From NCBI RefSeq assembly GCF_006170445.1, contig NZ_VCNA01000013.1, positions 87,964-151,963 on the forward strand: DNA of 64,000 bases. Direction: 5' to 3'. How positions within the stretch are numbered: the stretch's first letter is position 1; every line of letters starts with the position of its first letter. This document shows positions 12,754 to 20,995 of this stretch, one piece after another. A program made the translations under genes and the position numbers. The stretch is from Brevibacillus dissolubilis (GTDB lineage: Bacteria; Bacillota; Bacilli; Brevibacillales; Brevibacillaceae). Below the pieces are notes generated by a model that did no database searches, was not told the origin of the DNA, and saw only the letters and a list, made by a program, of their open reading frames with translations.

Positions 12754-14183
12754 AGTGGAAGCTGAAAAACTGGCCACTCTCCAGACAGATCTTGATCCTA
12801 TTCCTGTTGTTGACCACGATTCTCGGGACGAGCGTCGGCATCACCTACCCGCTGGCCCTGCAAAAATATCTGGTCAACAATACGTACTCCCTGCTCGAAG
12901 AAGAGTTTAACAACCTCGCGCAAAACATCGCCTTCGATCAGGAGCACCGCCTGTTGCCTGTACCCGTGCCAGCCCCTTATTTTTTGCAGGTGATGCTACA
13001 GAATTACGAGTATTCCTTTGAGATGCTGGTCTTTGATAGGCAGGGCACGATCCTCGGTTACCATGCCATCGAGCCGATTCCGAAGCAAGTAGCCGCCGAA
13101 TTATTCCGAGCCGCCCGCAGTGAGGCAGACGAGGGGATGCACCGTGGCACACTCCCTCACCGGGGTGAGGATTACCTGTATGTCAGCCAAGAGATGCATC
13201 TGCGCGACTATCCCTACTATCTCGTCCTCTTCTCCAAAGAGCGCGAGCTGAATCAGATCAACAGCCTGCTGACCCGCCAATTCTTCGTCGTCTTTGCCAT
13301 CATCGTCGGAGTCAGTCTGCTCGTCGCAGCTTGGTTCAGCCGTTACCTGACCAATCCACTGCGCCGCCTCGAAGAATCCTGCCAAAAAATCGCCCGGCGT
13401 CAGTTCGATATCCCGCTCCGCGTCGACCGCGAAGACGAGATCGGTCAGCTCGCCCGTTCGTTTGACACGATGAAAAACCAGCTGAAGGAATATGACGAAT
13501 CCCAGCGCTATTTTGTCCAGAACATCTCCCACGAGCTGAAAACCCCGATCATGGCGATCCAAGGCTATACCCAAGGCTTGCTCGAAGGCGTCTTCCAAGG
13601 CGAGCAGGCAGAAAAAGGCTTGGAGATCATCATGCAGGAAAGCAAGCGGCTGGAAAAGGTCGTCGAGCAGCTGCTCTATCTGACCAAGATCGAATCCGTC
13701 GCCCAGATGATCCAGTTCACCCCGCTCAACCTGTCTGAACTGTTCGTTTTCTTACATCAGCGCTTCAGTATGCTCAATCCTCAGATCGAGTGGCAGATGA
13801 ATGTTCCCGATACCTTGCCAGTCGAGGGGGATGGGGAACAGCTCAATACCGCGTTCGTCAACATCTTAGAGAACCAGCTCCGCTATGCGAAAAGCAAGCT
13901 GGTGATCGACGCCCGCCAGATGGGCAACACAGTGGAAATCCACTTGGCGAATGACGGCCCGCCGATTGAAGAGTCCCTGCTACCCAACCTTTTTCAACGG
14001 TTCCGTAAAGGCAAGACGGGTAAGCATGGACTGGGTCTTGCGATTGCACGGGCTGTATTTGAAGTGCATGGCGGGACGATTGAGGCACGGAATGAGCCGG
14101 GTGGTGTACGGTTTGTTGTGAGGCTGCCTGTTACTCAGCAAAAAAGGGAACGAGTTCTGATGACGAACCCCAGCTCTTCATAA
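12750..14183 (+). CDS. two-component sensor histidine kinase
   Basis: A 477-residue membrane kinase, partner of the regulator whose stop it overlaps by four bases. Transmembrane helix 1 spans about residues 12-34 and helix 2 about 178-198, leaving an extracytoplasmic sensor region of ~140 residues. A HAMP domain (about 199-250) follows, then the dimerisation/phosphotransfer domain with H261 in NISHELKTP, and an ATPase domain with the N box NILENQLRYA and the G boxes up to GLGLAIA. The layout and the short linker to HAMP resemble CssS-like kinases. The ligand or stress sensed is unknown. A terminator (14202-14232) follows, so the pair is a bicistronic operon. Confidence 0.93.
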   Translation: MKWKLKNWPLSRQILILFLLLTTILGTSVGITYPLALQKYLVNNTYSLLEEEFNNLAQNIAFDQEHRLLPVPVPAPYFLQVMLQNYEYSFEMLVFDRQGTILGYHAIEPIPKQVAAELFRAARSEADEGMHRGTLPHRGEDYLYVSQEMHLRDYPYYLVLFSKERELNQINSLLTRQFFVVFAIIVGVSLLVAAWFSRYLTNPLRRLEESCQKIARRQFDIPLRVDREDEIGQLARSFDTMKNQLKEYDESQRYFVQNISHELKTPIMAIQGYTQGLLEGVFQGEQAEKGLEIIMQESKRLEKVVEQLLYLTKIESVAQMIQFTPLNLSELFVFLHQRFSMLNPQIEWQMNVPDTLPVEGDGEQLNTAFVNILENQLRYAKSKLVIDARQMGNTVEIHLANDGPPIEESLLPNLFQRFRKGKTGKHGLGLAIARAVFEVHGGTIEARNEPGGVRFVVRLPVTQQKRERVLMTNPSSS

Positions 14184-14201
14184 TCAATCAGTTGTTTCAA
14201 A

Positions 14202-14232
14202 ACGCTCCTTTATATTTACAGGAGTGTTTTTT
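14202..14232 (+). terminator. terminator of the two-component operon
   Basis: Stem ACGCTCCT (14202-14209) pairs with AGGAGTGT (14220-14227, one G-T pair) and is followed by six T. It isolates the kinase gene from the accessory operon that follows. Confidence 0.8.
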
Positions 14233-14233
14233 C

Positions 14234-14323
14234 TTTTTCCGGAATTTCCGTAGATAACAAACAACAAAATCGATCAATTCATACATACGCAAATCACTTG
14301 AGCTTATTTTTCCGGAAATTCCA
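14234..14323 (+). promoter_or_regulatory. two matching operator-like sites and promoter of the HTH-peptidase-PIN operon
   Basis: TTTTTCCGGAATTTCC (14234-14249) and TTTTTCCGGAAATTCC (14308-14323) differ in one base and lie 74 bases apart. Each contains the palindrome TTCCGGAA. A TATAAT box follows at 14346-14351, so the second site falls at or just upstream of the -35 region. This is what an autorepressed operon would show; the helix-turn-helix protein encoded at 14371 is the natural binder. Binding itself is inferred. Confidence 0.6.
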
Positions 14324-14370
14324 CACTTTTTTAATGAGATTTGGCTATAATGATAGGGAGGTGATTCATT

Positions 14371-14736
14371 ATGTCAATCCCTGGTGACTTTGCAAGCCGT
14401 GTGCTTGACAATATCAATTCCTTTTTGGAAGCAGAGGGTTACCGTAAAGAACGATTAGCCAAGAAAATGGGAAAATCCCCGTCCACCTTCTATGCCCACT
14501 TGAAAGGACAACATCCTAAGTCTATTGTTTCTTTTGCCGTTGAATTGGCTCAAGTCCTTGGCTATAAGGATACATTCTTTCTAGATGAGAACTTCACTCC
14601 CCCCATCTTGCCCACACCCAGCGTAGGTCTGCACAAGCCGATTCATTTCTCCAAGGGAAATAAGCCCTCCCTAGATGAGGAAAAAGGGCTGGAACAACTA
14701 GCGAAAATTTGTGATTTGATCGAGATTTATTACTAA
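14371..14736 (+). CDS. Xre-like helix-turn-helix regulator (first gene of three-gene module)
   Basis: A 121-residue protein whose first ~75 residues look like a Cro/CI-type helix-turn-helix: YRKERLAKKMGKSPSTFYAH, with the turn at MGKSPS and recognition helix STFYAHLKG. The C-terminal third has no recognisable domain. The start is ATG at 14371 behind GGGAGGTGATT, an excellent ribosome site, and a TATAAT box lies 20 bases before it. It is followed after 12 bases by a zinc-peptidase-like gene, a pairing well known for ImmA/IrrE systems, where the peptidase inactivates the repressor. By analogy it should repress its own operon through the repeated sites upstream. Role inferred; the fold call is moderate. 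Confidence 0.75.
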   Translation: MSIPGDFASRVLDNINSFLEAEGYRKERLAKKMGKSPSTFYAHLKGQHPKSIVSFAVELAQVLGYKDTFFLDENFTPPILPTPSVGLHKPIHFSKGNKPSLDEEKGLEQLAKICDLIEIYY

Positions 14737-14748
14737 GGAGAATCCTAT

Positions 14749-15531
14749 ATGCCAGAAGTAACCTATGAGCAGCTTACTGAGCTTTTTACAAAAAATGAAG
14801 AGGTGAGCGAACGCGTTCATTCTTTTGTAAATCAGTATTTTCGCGATTACCATTACCCTGGATGGAATATCATTGATGGGGCAAAGCGTTGGCTAGAAGA
14901 TTATTTTTTTCTGTTGCAAGCACCCATTCGAGCCGCATCGCTTGGTGGGTTTATCTTACACAAGAATGATAAAAAAATTTGTTATATAAATACATGGCAT
15001 CCGCGGATTTATCAATATTTTGTATTGTTCCACGAGGTCTATCACATTCTGTCTTCCAGCAGTCACGATGACAATAGGCGACAGCCCCTACATTTGATTG
15101 AATCGACTATAGATGACGACTTGGAAGAAAGAGCCGCTGACTATTTTGCTTCTATCGTTCTGATGGATGCTCGGGAAGTCCGATCATTTTATCAAACCTT
15201 ACATGAAGAGGATTGCTTTGAAAAAAAGATCTTTTTAACGATGAACAGATTTACCTCCCCTTATAAAGCTGTGCTAATTCGTTTATTTGAATTAAATCTC
15301 ATCGATGATCAACAGATATCGAGTCACTTCGACAAAATATTTGACTGGGAAGCAACAGCCAAAGAATATGGAATCGACCCTTATAATTTTCAAAGAAGCG
15401 GTCATATTTCGTTTGGACGCTTGCTCGATAAAATGAAGCAGTCAGATATGCCTGATATCGTGAATGAAAGTAACTATGATGTATACATTCAAGTCAAAAA
15501 TTACTTCGAGAAAATTGCAAAGGACGGTTGA
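14749..15531 (+). CDS. ImmA/IrrE-type zinc metallopeptidase domain protein
   Basis: A 260-residue protein with the ImmA/IrrE (DUF955) signature: HEVYH at residues 95-99 supplies two zinc-binding histidines and the catalytic glutamate, and E127 in EERAADYFA is the likely third ligand. The N-terminal ~60 residues and the C-terminal ~90 residues match nothing I recognise. Proteins of this family cleave or antagonise an adjacent Xre-type repressor (ImmA with ImmR, IrrE with DdrO). Here the adjacent repressor-like gene ends 12 bases upstream, with the ribosome site AAGGAG between. The following gene starts four bases after this stop, so all three are coupled. Confidence 0.82.
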   Translation: MPEVTYEQLTELFTKNEEVSERVHSFVNQYFRDYHYPGWNIIDGAKRWLEDYFFLLQAPIRAASLGGFILHKNDKKICYINTWHPRIYQYFVLFHEVYHILSSSSHDDNRRQPLHLIESTIDDDLEERAADYFASIVLMDAREVRSFYQTLHEEDCFEKKIFLTMNRFTSPYKAVLIRLFELNLIDDQQISSHFDKIFDWEATAKEYGIDPYNFQRSGHISFGRLLDKMKQSDMPDIVNESNYDVYIQVKNYFEKIAKDG

Positions 15532-15535
15532 AAGC

Positions 15536-16381
15536 TTGTCAGCACAGTGGATGGTTTCAGATATCGCAAAAATTGTAGCTTTGCTTGATCAAGCTGGCTG
15601 CTTTTATTTATGCGACACAGTCGCGGTCTCCCAGTTTGAGTTGGCTTATCACCGTCATCAAAAAAATTTATTGGGGATGTTTGTAAGGCCGGATGACCTG
15701 ATTATCCTCACTGATACAATCACAGCAGAAACACGAATGGCTGAGGATAAGGATGACCGTTATATGACCTATCTCCGTCAATTTCCCAATGTCATCTGTA
15801 TTAAGGAATCAGACTTTCTTGCATTATTACAGTCTGAGTATCATCCCCAAGCCGCTAAAAAGAAGTTCAAAGCACTTGCCTCTAGAGTCTTTCAATACAT
15901 CCAGCCACTACGTGAACAGATCCAACGCATCGATGAACCCACGACGATCTCATTGTGTATAAACAATCTATTTGCTTCACGCGGTGATAAAAACAAAGGG
16001 GAATTCATGTTGGTCTGGCTTTCCGCCTTGTTGCGGGAACTCTATCCTCCAAAAGCTATTTCCTTCGTCGGTTATGACCGCGACCTGTATCAACTGGTAC
16101 ATGATTTTCATTTCAGAAATCGGCATCTGAATGAAGAACTTCGTATGCGGGGGGATATCCAGATTGTCAGTACGGATACCTTGTTACAGGGGTTGCTTAA
16201 AACTCATCACCCTCGAGACGAGATCATAGAGCTTTGCGGCATATACCGTAATGAAAGCCGTAAAGTACTATTCCACCATATCCAAAACGGTTTAAGGCAA
16301 AAGGCATTAACAGAAGGCGTATTGCCAAATCCCGTTTTTGTAGAACGGATTATCCAATCCACCGTTGATATTGTCTATTAG
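15536..16381 (+). CDS. PIN-like domain protein (third gene of module), putative nuclease
   Basis: A 281-residue protein I do not recognise by name. The start is TTG at 15536, 11 bases after AAAGGA and four bases after the previous stop; an ATG five codons later is the alternative. Acidic residues are spaced as in PIN nucleases: D27 in YLCDT near the first strand, E65 in ITAETR, an acidic cluster D151/E156 in DKNKGE followed by a helix, and D181-D183 in FVGYDRDL, then a strand and an STDTLLQ segment. PIN domains are Mg-dependent ribonucleases and often toxins. The assignment rests on pattern reading only, so it is tentative. A perfect 12-bp terminator overlaps its stop. Confidence 0.6.
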   Translation: MSAQWMVSDIAKIVALLDQAGCFYLCDTVAVSQFELAYHRHQKNLLGMFVRPDDLIILTDTITAETRMAEDKDDRYMTYLRQFPNVICIKESDFLALLQSEYHPQAAKKKFKALASRVFQYIQPLREQIQRIDEPTTISLCINNLFASRGDKNKGEFMLVWLSALLRELYPPKAISFVGYDRDLYQLVHDFHFRNRHLNEELRMRGDIQIVSTDTLLQGLLKTHHPRDEIIELCGIYRNESRKVLFHHIQNGLRQKALTEGVLPNPVFVERIIQSTVDIVY

Positions 16382-16419
16382 TCCTGCTCTTGTAAACCAT
16401 AGCAAGAGCAGGACTTTTT
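16381..16419 (+). terminator. strong terminator of the three-gene module
   Basis: Perfect 12-bp stem GTCCTGCTCTTG (16381-16392) with CAAGAGCAGGAC (16403-16414), 10-base loop, then TTTTT. It starts at the last base of the PIN-like gene's stop codon and closes the unit neatly. Confidence 0.9.
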
Positions 16420-16420
16420 C

Positions 16421-16729
16421 CTATAGTCTCCACAGCACCACTGCCCCAACACCCGCCACCAACGCCAGCGCAATATGCTTTTTCCATACGCCCACTGCCA
16501 ACGCTACAATCCCCGCTACCAGATACTCGGGGTCAAACACTCCATCAGGCCGATGAAACACTATCGGTGGAATCGTCAGCGAGCTGAATACGCCGACCGG
16601 AACCATTTTCAATCCTCTTCTCACCCAGTCCGGCAGCTCCAGACGCGAACTGATCAACAGCATCGGGAAACGGGTCAGGTACGTGATGACCGCCATCCCG
16701 ACAATAATCCACAGCACATCATTGCTCAT
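16421..16729 (-). CDS. azlD: AzlD family branched-chain amino acid export subunit
   Basis: A 102-residue, very hydrophobic protein with about four predicted membrane helices, matching the AzlD family. It contains the typical N-terminal TRFPML segment after the first helix and the proline pair in LTIPPIVF. AzlD works with AzlC in the membrane to export branched-chain amino acids or analogues such as 4-azaleucine. Its start overlaps the last 11 bases of azlC, showing translational coupling. No separate terminator with a T-run on this strand is visible beyond its stop; the strong hairpin just outside is oriented for the opposite strand. Confidence 0.85.
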   Translation of the reverse strand: MSNDVLWIIVGMAVITYLTRFPMLLISSRLELPDWVRRGLKMVPVGVFSSLTIPPIVFHRPDGVFDPEYLVAGIVALAVGVWKKHIALALVAGVGAVVLWRL

Positions 16730-17399
16730 CGGCGAACACCCCCATCACGACCGCTGCCATCGTACCTAAGATGACAGCCAGCGTCGCACCTTGCAGATAG
16801 TAACCGAGACATGCGACTCCTGCCGCGAGCACGGCTGCTTTTATATAAAAACGCGAGGTCAGATATAAGGCCAGAAAGCCGAGAAATGTCGCAAGAAACG
16901 CAAAATCAAGCCCGTATGCTTCCGGCTCGGTGATTAGCGTGCCAAATACCGCTCCCGCCAGTGTCGCAAGGCCCCAGATCAGGTAATCCACCAGTCCGGC
17001 TCCAGTAAAATAGGACAGGCTGAATTTTTCCTCTTTGTCTAAGTAGGCAGACTTGAGGGCAAAGGTCTCATCGTTGAGCCAATGCGACAACAACGCCATC
17101 CTCCACGTAGACACGCCACGAAAGGCCGGGCCGAGTGATAATCCATACAAAAGATGACGTGCGTTCAAAAGCGCCGTCGAGATCAAAACCGGCCAGGCTC
17201 CCACTCCTTGTGTGAGCAACCCCAATGCCGCGAATTGTGACGATCCGGCATTGACCAGCAGGGAAAACATCATCGCTTCCGGTATTCCCAGACCCGCCTG
17301 CCTTACCAGAATCCCAAATACCATGCCATCTATGATACCAGCCCCTGCGACAGGCAGGATTTCTTTCATGCCCCGCACGGCTTGTTTTTGGTCATTCAT
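16719..17399 (-). CDS. azlC: AzlC family branched-chain amino acid permease
   Basis: A 226-residue integral membrane protein with several predicted helices and the AzlC hallmarks: GIIDGMVFGILVRQAGL near the N-terminus, NAGSSQFAALGLL, and LNARHLLYGLSL. It is the large subunit of the AzlCD exporter. The start is ATG at 17399, shortly after GGGGAG. The short upstream region separates it from a divergent secreted-protein gene and shows no obvious regulator gene. The neighbouring Liv uptake system for branched-chain amino acids suggests this part of the chromosome handles those amino acids in both directions. Confidence 0.88.
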   Translation of the reverse strand: MNDQKQAVRGMKEILPVAGAGIIDGMVFGILVRQAGLGIPEAMMFSLLVNAGSSQFAALGLLTQGVGAWPVLISTALLNARHLLYGLSLGPAFRGVSTWRMALLSHWLNDETFALKSAYLDKEEKFSLSYFTGAGLVDYLIWGLATLAGAVFGTLITEPEAYGLDFAFLATFLGFLALYLTSRFYIKAAVLAAGVACLGYYLQGATLAVILGTMAAVVMGVFADEQ

Positions 17400-17576
17400 C
17401 TGCTCCCCACCCTTCTTTTTCTAACTTTTCACTTTATAGCTGAGAGCCCACGGCGTCAACCCCCATGCCATACTCGTGCCATAAAGAGGAAGCACAAATC
17501 CGCCAGTCTCCCGGTAGATTCCGCCCACACCAATCCATACTAAGGAGAAGGAATGACATAAGGGGGCAGCCGAGTG

Positions 17577-18152
17577 ATGGTAACCAGACGCTATGTGTTT
17601 CTCCTTCTCCTGACAGGTATGTTTTGTTTACTGACTCTTTTTCCGACTTCGACGTATATAGAAGCATCTAAGACACACCAGCAGATCCCTGAGAGTCAGA
17701 AGCTGTATATCAATCCGGAGTACCACTTCCAATTGGCCTATCCCGCTCATTGGACTAAGATCAAAGGCATCTACGAAGAGCGCTACGGGGCCAATGACGG
17801 CTTTTTTCAATTTACCGCTGCCGGGACAGGTCTGACCAAGATCGACGGAATCTCCAAGCAGTTGATGCTGCATAAGCTACAGCCCTACGGTTCTAAGCCA
17901 CGCAGCTGTGCGATGATGATCGCAGGTCAGCCCGCACGCCTGATTTTACCGTCTCAGGATCAAGCGCCGTTTCTGAATAGACAAGCTGCTTTATTAGTGC
18001 ATTATCCAAAACCCGTCAAGATCGGCGGCACTTCCTATGCGTATCTGCTTCTGTGGGCAGATGAGGAGCATATCTATGATCTGGCCCAGAACATCCGCTT
18101 TATGCCACAAGTGGAAAAAGGAAATCACAGCAAAAAGACCGACGGAAGGTAA
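17577..18152 (+). CDS. predicted secreted or membrane-anchored protein, unknown function
   Basis: About 191 residues. The N-terminus VTRRYVFLLLLTGMFCLLTL is a clear signal sequence or single membrane anchor, ending near STYIEAS. The remainder includes an aromatic segment YHFQLAYPAHWTKIKG, which resembles the start of small PsbP/LpqN-like lipid or lipoprotein-binding folds seen in many Bacilli. I regard that as suggestive only. The start is ATG at 17577 behind AAGGGGG (a GTG one codon earlier is possible). It stands alone on the plus strand between azlC and the Liv operon, followed by a shared hairpin terminator. Function not assigned. Confidence 0.65.
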   Translation: MVTRRYVFLLLLTGMFCLLTLFPTSTYIEASKTHQQIPESQKLYINPEYHFQLAYPAHWTKIKGIYEERYGANDGFFQFTAAGTGLTKIDGISKQLMLHKLQPYGSKPRSCAMMIAGQPARLILPSQDQAPFLNRQAALLVHYPKPVKIGGTSYAYLLLWADEEHIYDLAQNIRFMPQVEKGNHSKKTDGR

Positions 18153-18171
18153 CTCCCTCCATCGGTCTTTT
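18133..18171. terminator. bidirectional terminator between secreted-protein gene and livF
   Basis: AAAAGACCGA (18133-18142) pairs with TCGGTCTTTT (18162-18171); the stem continues inward with GGA/TCC after one mismatch. The A and T flanks allow termination from both sides: the plus-strand gene ending at 18152 and the liv operon ending at 18187. Confidence 0.8.
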
Positions 18172-18186
18172 CACAGGTATCGTATC

Positions 18187-18894
18187 TTACGCCAAGTACG
18201 CCTCGCGCACCTGCGGGTTGGACAAAAGCTCTCTCGCATCATCTTGCAGGATGATCTCACCTGTCTGGATGACATATCCACGGCTGGCTACCGAGAGCGC
18301 TTGGTTCGCGTTCTGCTCGACCAAGAGGATGGTCATGCCTTCGCGGTTCAGCTCGGTGACGATCTCGAAGATCTGCTCCACCAGAATCGGAGCAAGACCC
18401 ATGGATGGTTCGTCGAGCATCAGGATTTTGGGCTTCATCATCAGGCCGCGCGCGATCGCCAGCATCTGCTGTTCGCCCCCTGACATCGTACCGCCCTTTT
18501 GGTTGATCCGCTCTTTGAGACGCGGGAAGAAACGGAAGGCACGCTCGATACCCTCATCAATCACGCTTTTGTCGGTGACAGAGAACGCGCCCATCTCCAG
18601 ATTCTCACGTACGGTCAGCTTCGGAAAAATCCGGCGGCCTTCCGGTACGTGCGCGATCCCAGCCAGTGCGATATCGTGCGTCTTCATCGCGGTGATATCC
18701 TGACCATCGAAGAGCACCTTGCCTTGACGGGCACGGGTCTGGCCGCAGATGGTTTTGAGCGTGGTCGATTTGCCGGCACCGTTTGAGCCGATCAGTGTCA
18801 CGACTTCGCCTGCCTCGACTTGAATGCTCAACCCTTTGAGGGCGTGAATCCCACCGTAATAGGTATGAATGTTCTGAAGTTCCAACAGTGGCAT
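18187..18894 (-). CDS. livF: branched-chain amino acid ABC transporter ATPase LivF
   Basis: A 235-residue ABC ATPase, second nucleotide-binding subunit of the Liv transporter. Visible: Walker A GSNGAGKST (about residues 36-44), signature MSGGEQQ, Walker B ILMLDEP and the H-loop region. The LivF-typical start LLELQNIHTYYGG and the short C-terminus help tell it from LivG. The start is ATG at 18894 behind GGAAGGGGG. It lies 15 bases after livG and closes the operon livK-livH-livM-livG-livF; a terminator follows. Together they import leucine, isoleucine and valine, or related amino acids, with ATP. Confidence 0.93.
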   Translation of the reverse strand: MPLLELQNIHTYYGGIHALKGLSIQVEAGEVVTLIGSNGAGKSTTLKTICGQTRARQGKVLFDGQDITAMKTHDIALAGIAHVPEGRRIFPKLTVRENLEMGAFSVTDKSVIDEGIERAFRFFPRLKERINQKGGTMSGGEQQMLAIARGLMMKPKILMLDEPSMGLAPILVEQIFEIVTELNREGMTILLVEQNANQALSVASRGYVIQTGEIILQDDARELLSNPQVREAYLA

Positions 18895-18909
18895 GCTTGC
18901 TCCCCCTTC

Positions 18910-19686
18910 CTACGACGCTTCCGTGGCGCTCTTGCCTAGGTACGCCTCGATAACCTTTGGATTGTTGCGGATTTGCTCTGGAGTGCCTTCCGCGATTTTT
19001 TTGCCATAGTCCAATACGTGAATATACTCAGAGAGACCCATGACCAGCTTCATATCATGCTCGATCAGGATGATGGTCAGATTCAGCTCTTGCTTGAGCT
19101 TGCGGATAAAATCGGTCATCTCCACCGTCTCGCGCGGGTTCATCCCGGCCGCCGGCTCATCAAGCAAAATAATTTTCGGATTGGTCGCAAGCGCACGGGC
19201 AATCTCCAGTCTGCGCTGCAAACCGTATGGCAGACTGCCTGCCGCTTCATTGGCGATATGCTCAATACCGACATATTCCATGAGTTTGTATGCTTCTACA
19301 CGCGCCTTCTCTTCTTCTTGGCGCACTTTTTTGGTATTGAACAGAATTCCCAACAGACCCGCGCTCAGACGGCTGTGTGTGCCGACCATGACATTTTCGA
19401 GTGCGGTCATTTCTTTGAACAGGCGGATGTTTTGGAATGTGCGGGTGATACCGCGCTCAGCGATCTGGTCTGGACGCAAGCCCTTGATGCTTTTACCGTC
19501 CAAGATCACGTCACCGCCATCCGGCTCATAAAAGCCTGTCACCATGTTAAAAAAGGTGGTTTTGCCTGCACCGTTCGGGCCGATAACAGCGGTGATCGAG
19601 CCTTCTTCGATTTTGACCGTCACGTCCTCGTTGGCTAACAGACCACCGAAACGCTTGGTTAAGCCATTCGCTTCTAAAATAGCCAT
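18910..19686 (-). CDS. livG: branched-chain amino acid ABC transporter ATPase LivG
   Basis: A 258-residue ABC ATPase. Walker A GPNGAGKTT (about residues 36-44), signature region LPYGLQRR (the LivG variant of LSGGQ) and Walker B IILLDEP are present, with the LivG-typical RTFQNIRLF in the Q-loop region and PRETVEM after Walker B. It pairs with LivF on the inner face of the membrane to drive the LivHM permease. It sits 21 bases after livM and 15 before livF on the same strand. Length and motifs are standard. Confidence 0.94.
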   Translation of the reverse strand: MAILEANGLTKRFGGLLANEDVTVKIEEGSITAVIGPNGAGKTTFFNMVTGFYEPDGGDVILDGKSIKGLRPDQIAERGITRTFQNIRLFKEMTALENVMVGTHSRLSAGLLGILFNTKKVRQEEEKARVEAYKLMEYVGIEHIANEAAGSLPYGLQRRLEIARALATNPKIILLDEPAAGMNPRETVEMTDFIRKLKQELNLTIILIEHDMKLVMGLSEYIHVLDYGKKIAEGTPEQIRNNPKVIEAYLGKSATEAS

Positions 19687-19707
19687 CTTCTGCTCCCTCC
19701 CCGACTG

Positions 19708-20985
19708 TTATTTGCGCCCTGCCACTTTGGCGAGAATCCCTTGCTGTTCGCCGAAGTGCTTGCTTTGTTTGATCGAATCGATATCATCTTTTTTGCGCTT
19801 GGCCGGAATCAGCCCGTTCGGACGGTACAGCGCCACGAGAACGAGGATAACCCCGAACACCAGACGCTGGAACTTAGACGGGTCAAGCTGGCTCGGCAGG
19901 TTGATCAGACCGGATTGCTGCAAGCCGTGCAGGAAGTTGGAGAACTCCTTGAGCAATTGCACCTGGAGCACCGTGACGAACGCCGCTCCGAGCACCACGC
20001 CCGGGATACTGCCGCTACCGCCCAAAATAACCATGACGAGAATCGCAATCGACTCATTCATCGTAAAGGATGTCGGGTCGACAAACGTCTGTTTTGCCGC
20101 AAAGATAACCCCGACGATGCCCGCAAACGAAGCACCTGTGGCAAACGCCGCCAGCTTCGTATTCAACAGCGAAATCCCCATCGACTGCGCCGCCAGCTCA
20201 TCCTCACGCACCGCGATCCAAGCGCGGCCCAAGCGGGAATGCTCAAAACGGACGTTAGCCAGTACGATAAACGCGATGACGAACAAGACAATAAAGTAGA
20301 AGTAAAACGGTGTCCCCATCTTAATCCCCAACAGCTCTGGAGCCGGAATCGGCGTGATCCCCTGTGGACCGTTTGTGATGTTGATCGGTTTATCCAAGTT
20401 GTTGAATACGATACGGATGATTTCACCAAAACCAAGCGTAACAATTGCAAGATAGTCACCTTTTACGCGCAAGACCGGCAAACCAAGCAAGATCCCGAAG
20501 ATCGCAGCGACGATCAGACCGATGATCAGGAACGGCCAGAACCATTCACCGCTCAGCGGGAAAAAGTCACCTGGGATGAACTCATTGGCTTGGGAGGTCG
20601 TGAAGATCGCATACGCATAAGCACCAGCCGCGAAGAACGCGACATAACCCAAGTCAAGAAGTCCGGCAAAGCCTACTACGATATTCAGACCCAGTGCCAT
20701 CGCGACATAGATGCCGACCTGTGTCGCTACCTCCATATAGTAGCGGTTGTCCCCGGCTACCAGCGGAATGATCAGAAGCAGCACGGCTGCACCAAGCGCG
20801 AAGCGGATCAGGTTACTTCCTTTTGTGTAATACACCAAGATGATCGAGAAAAGAACTCCCATAAATGCAATAACGGATTTGTCCAAGCTGTACAGTGCGC
20901 CGGAGAATACGGCAATCCACAAAACGGTAAAGAGCAGCGGTACCTCTTTATTTTTCAGCAGATTCATTTCCATGAGTTTAGCCAC
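19708..20985 (-). CDS. livM: branched-chain amino acid ABC transporter permease LivM
   Basis: A 425-residue permease. The conserved LivM core, with GLNIVVGFAGLLDLGYVAF, LPVLRVKGDYLAIVTLGFGEI and AWIAVREDELAA (the EAA-type loop contacting the ATPase), starts only after about 95 residues. The leading part adds about two to three more hydrophobic segments than the shortest LivM proteins; long LivM forms of this kind are known. Chosen start GTG at 20985, with ATG codons four and six codons later as alternatives. It follows livH by 10 bases. The C-terminal tail after the last helix is basic and hydrophilic. Confidence 0.92.
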   Translation of the reverse strand: MAKLMEMNLLKNKEVPLLFTVLWIAVFSGALYSLDKSVIAFMGVLFSIILVYYTKGSNLIRFALGAAVLLLIIPLVAGDNRYYMEVATQVGIYVAMALGLNIVVGFAGLLDLGYVAFFAAGAYAYAIFTTSQANEFIPGDFFPLSGEWFWPFLIIGLIVAAIFGILLGLPVLRVKGDYLAIVTLGFGEIIRIVFNNLDKPINITNGPQGITPIPAPELLGIKMGTPFYFYFIVLFVIAFIVLANVRFEHSRLGRAWIAVREDELAAQSMGISLLNTKLAAFATGASFAGIVGVIFAAKQTFVDPTSFTMNESIAILVMVILGGSGSIPGVVLGAAFVTVLQVQLLKEFSNFLHGLQQSGLINLPSQLDPSKFQRLVFGVILVLVALYRPNGLIPAKRKKDDIDSIKQSKHFGEQQGILAKVAGRK

Positions 20986-20995
20986 TTGTCTTCAC

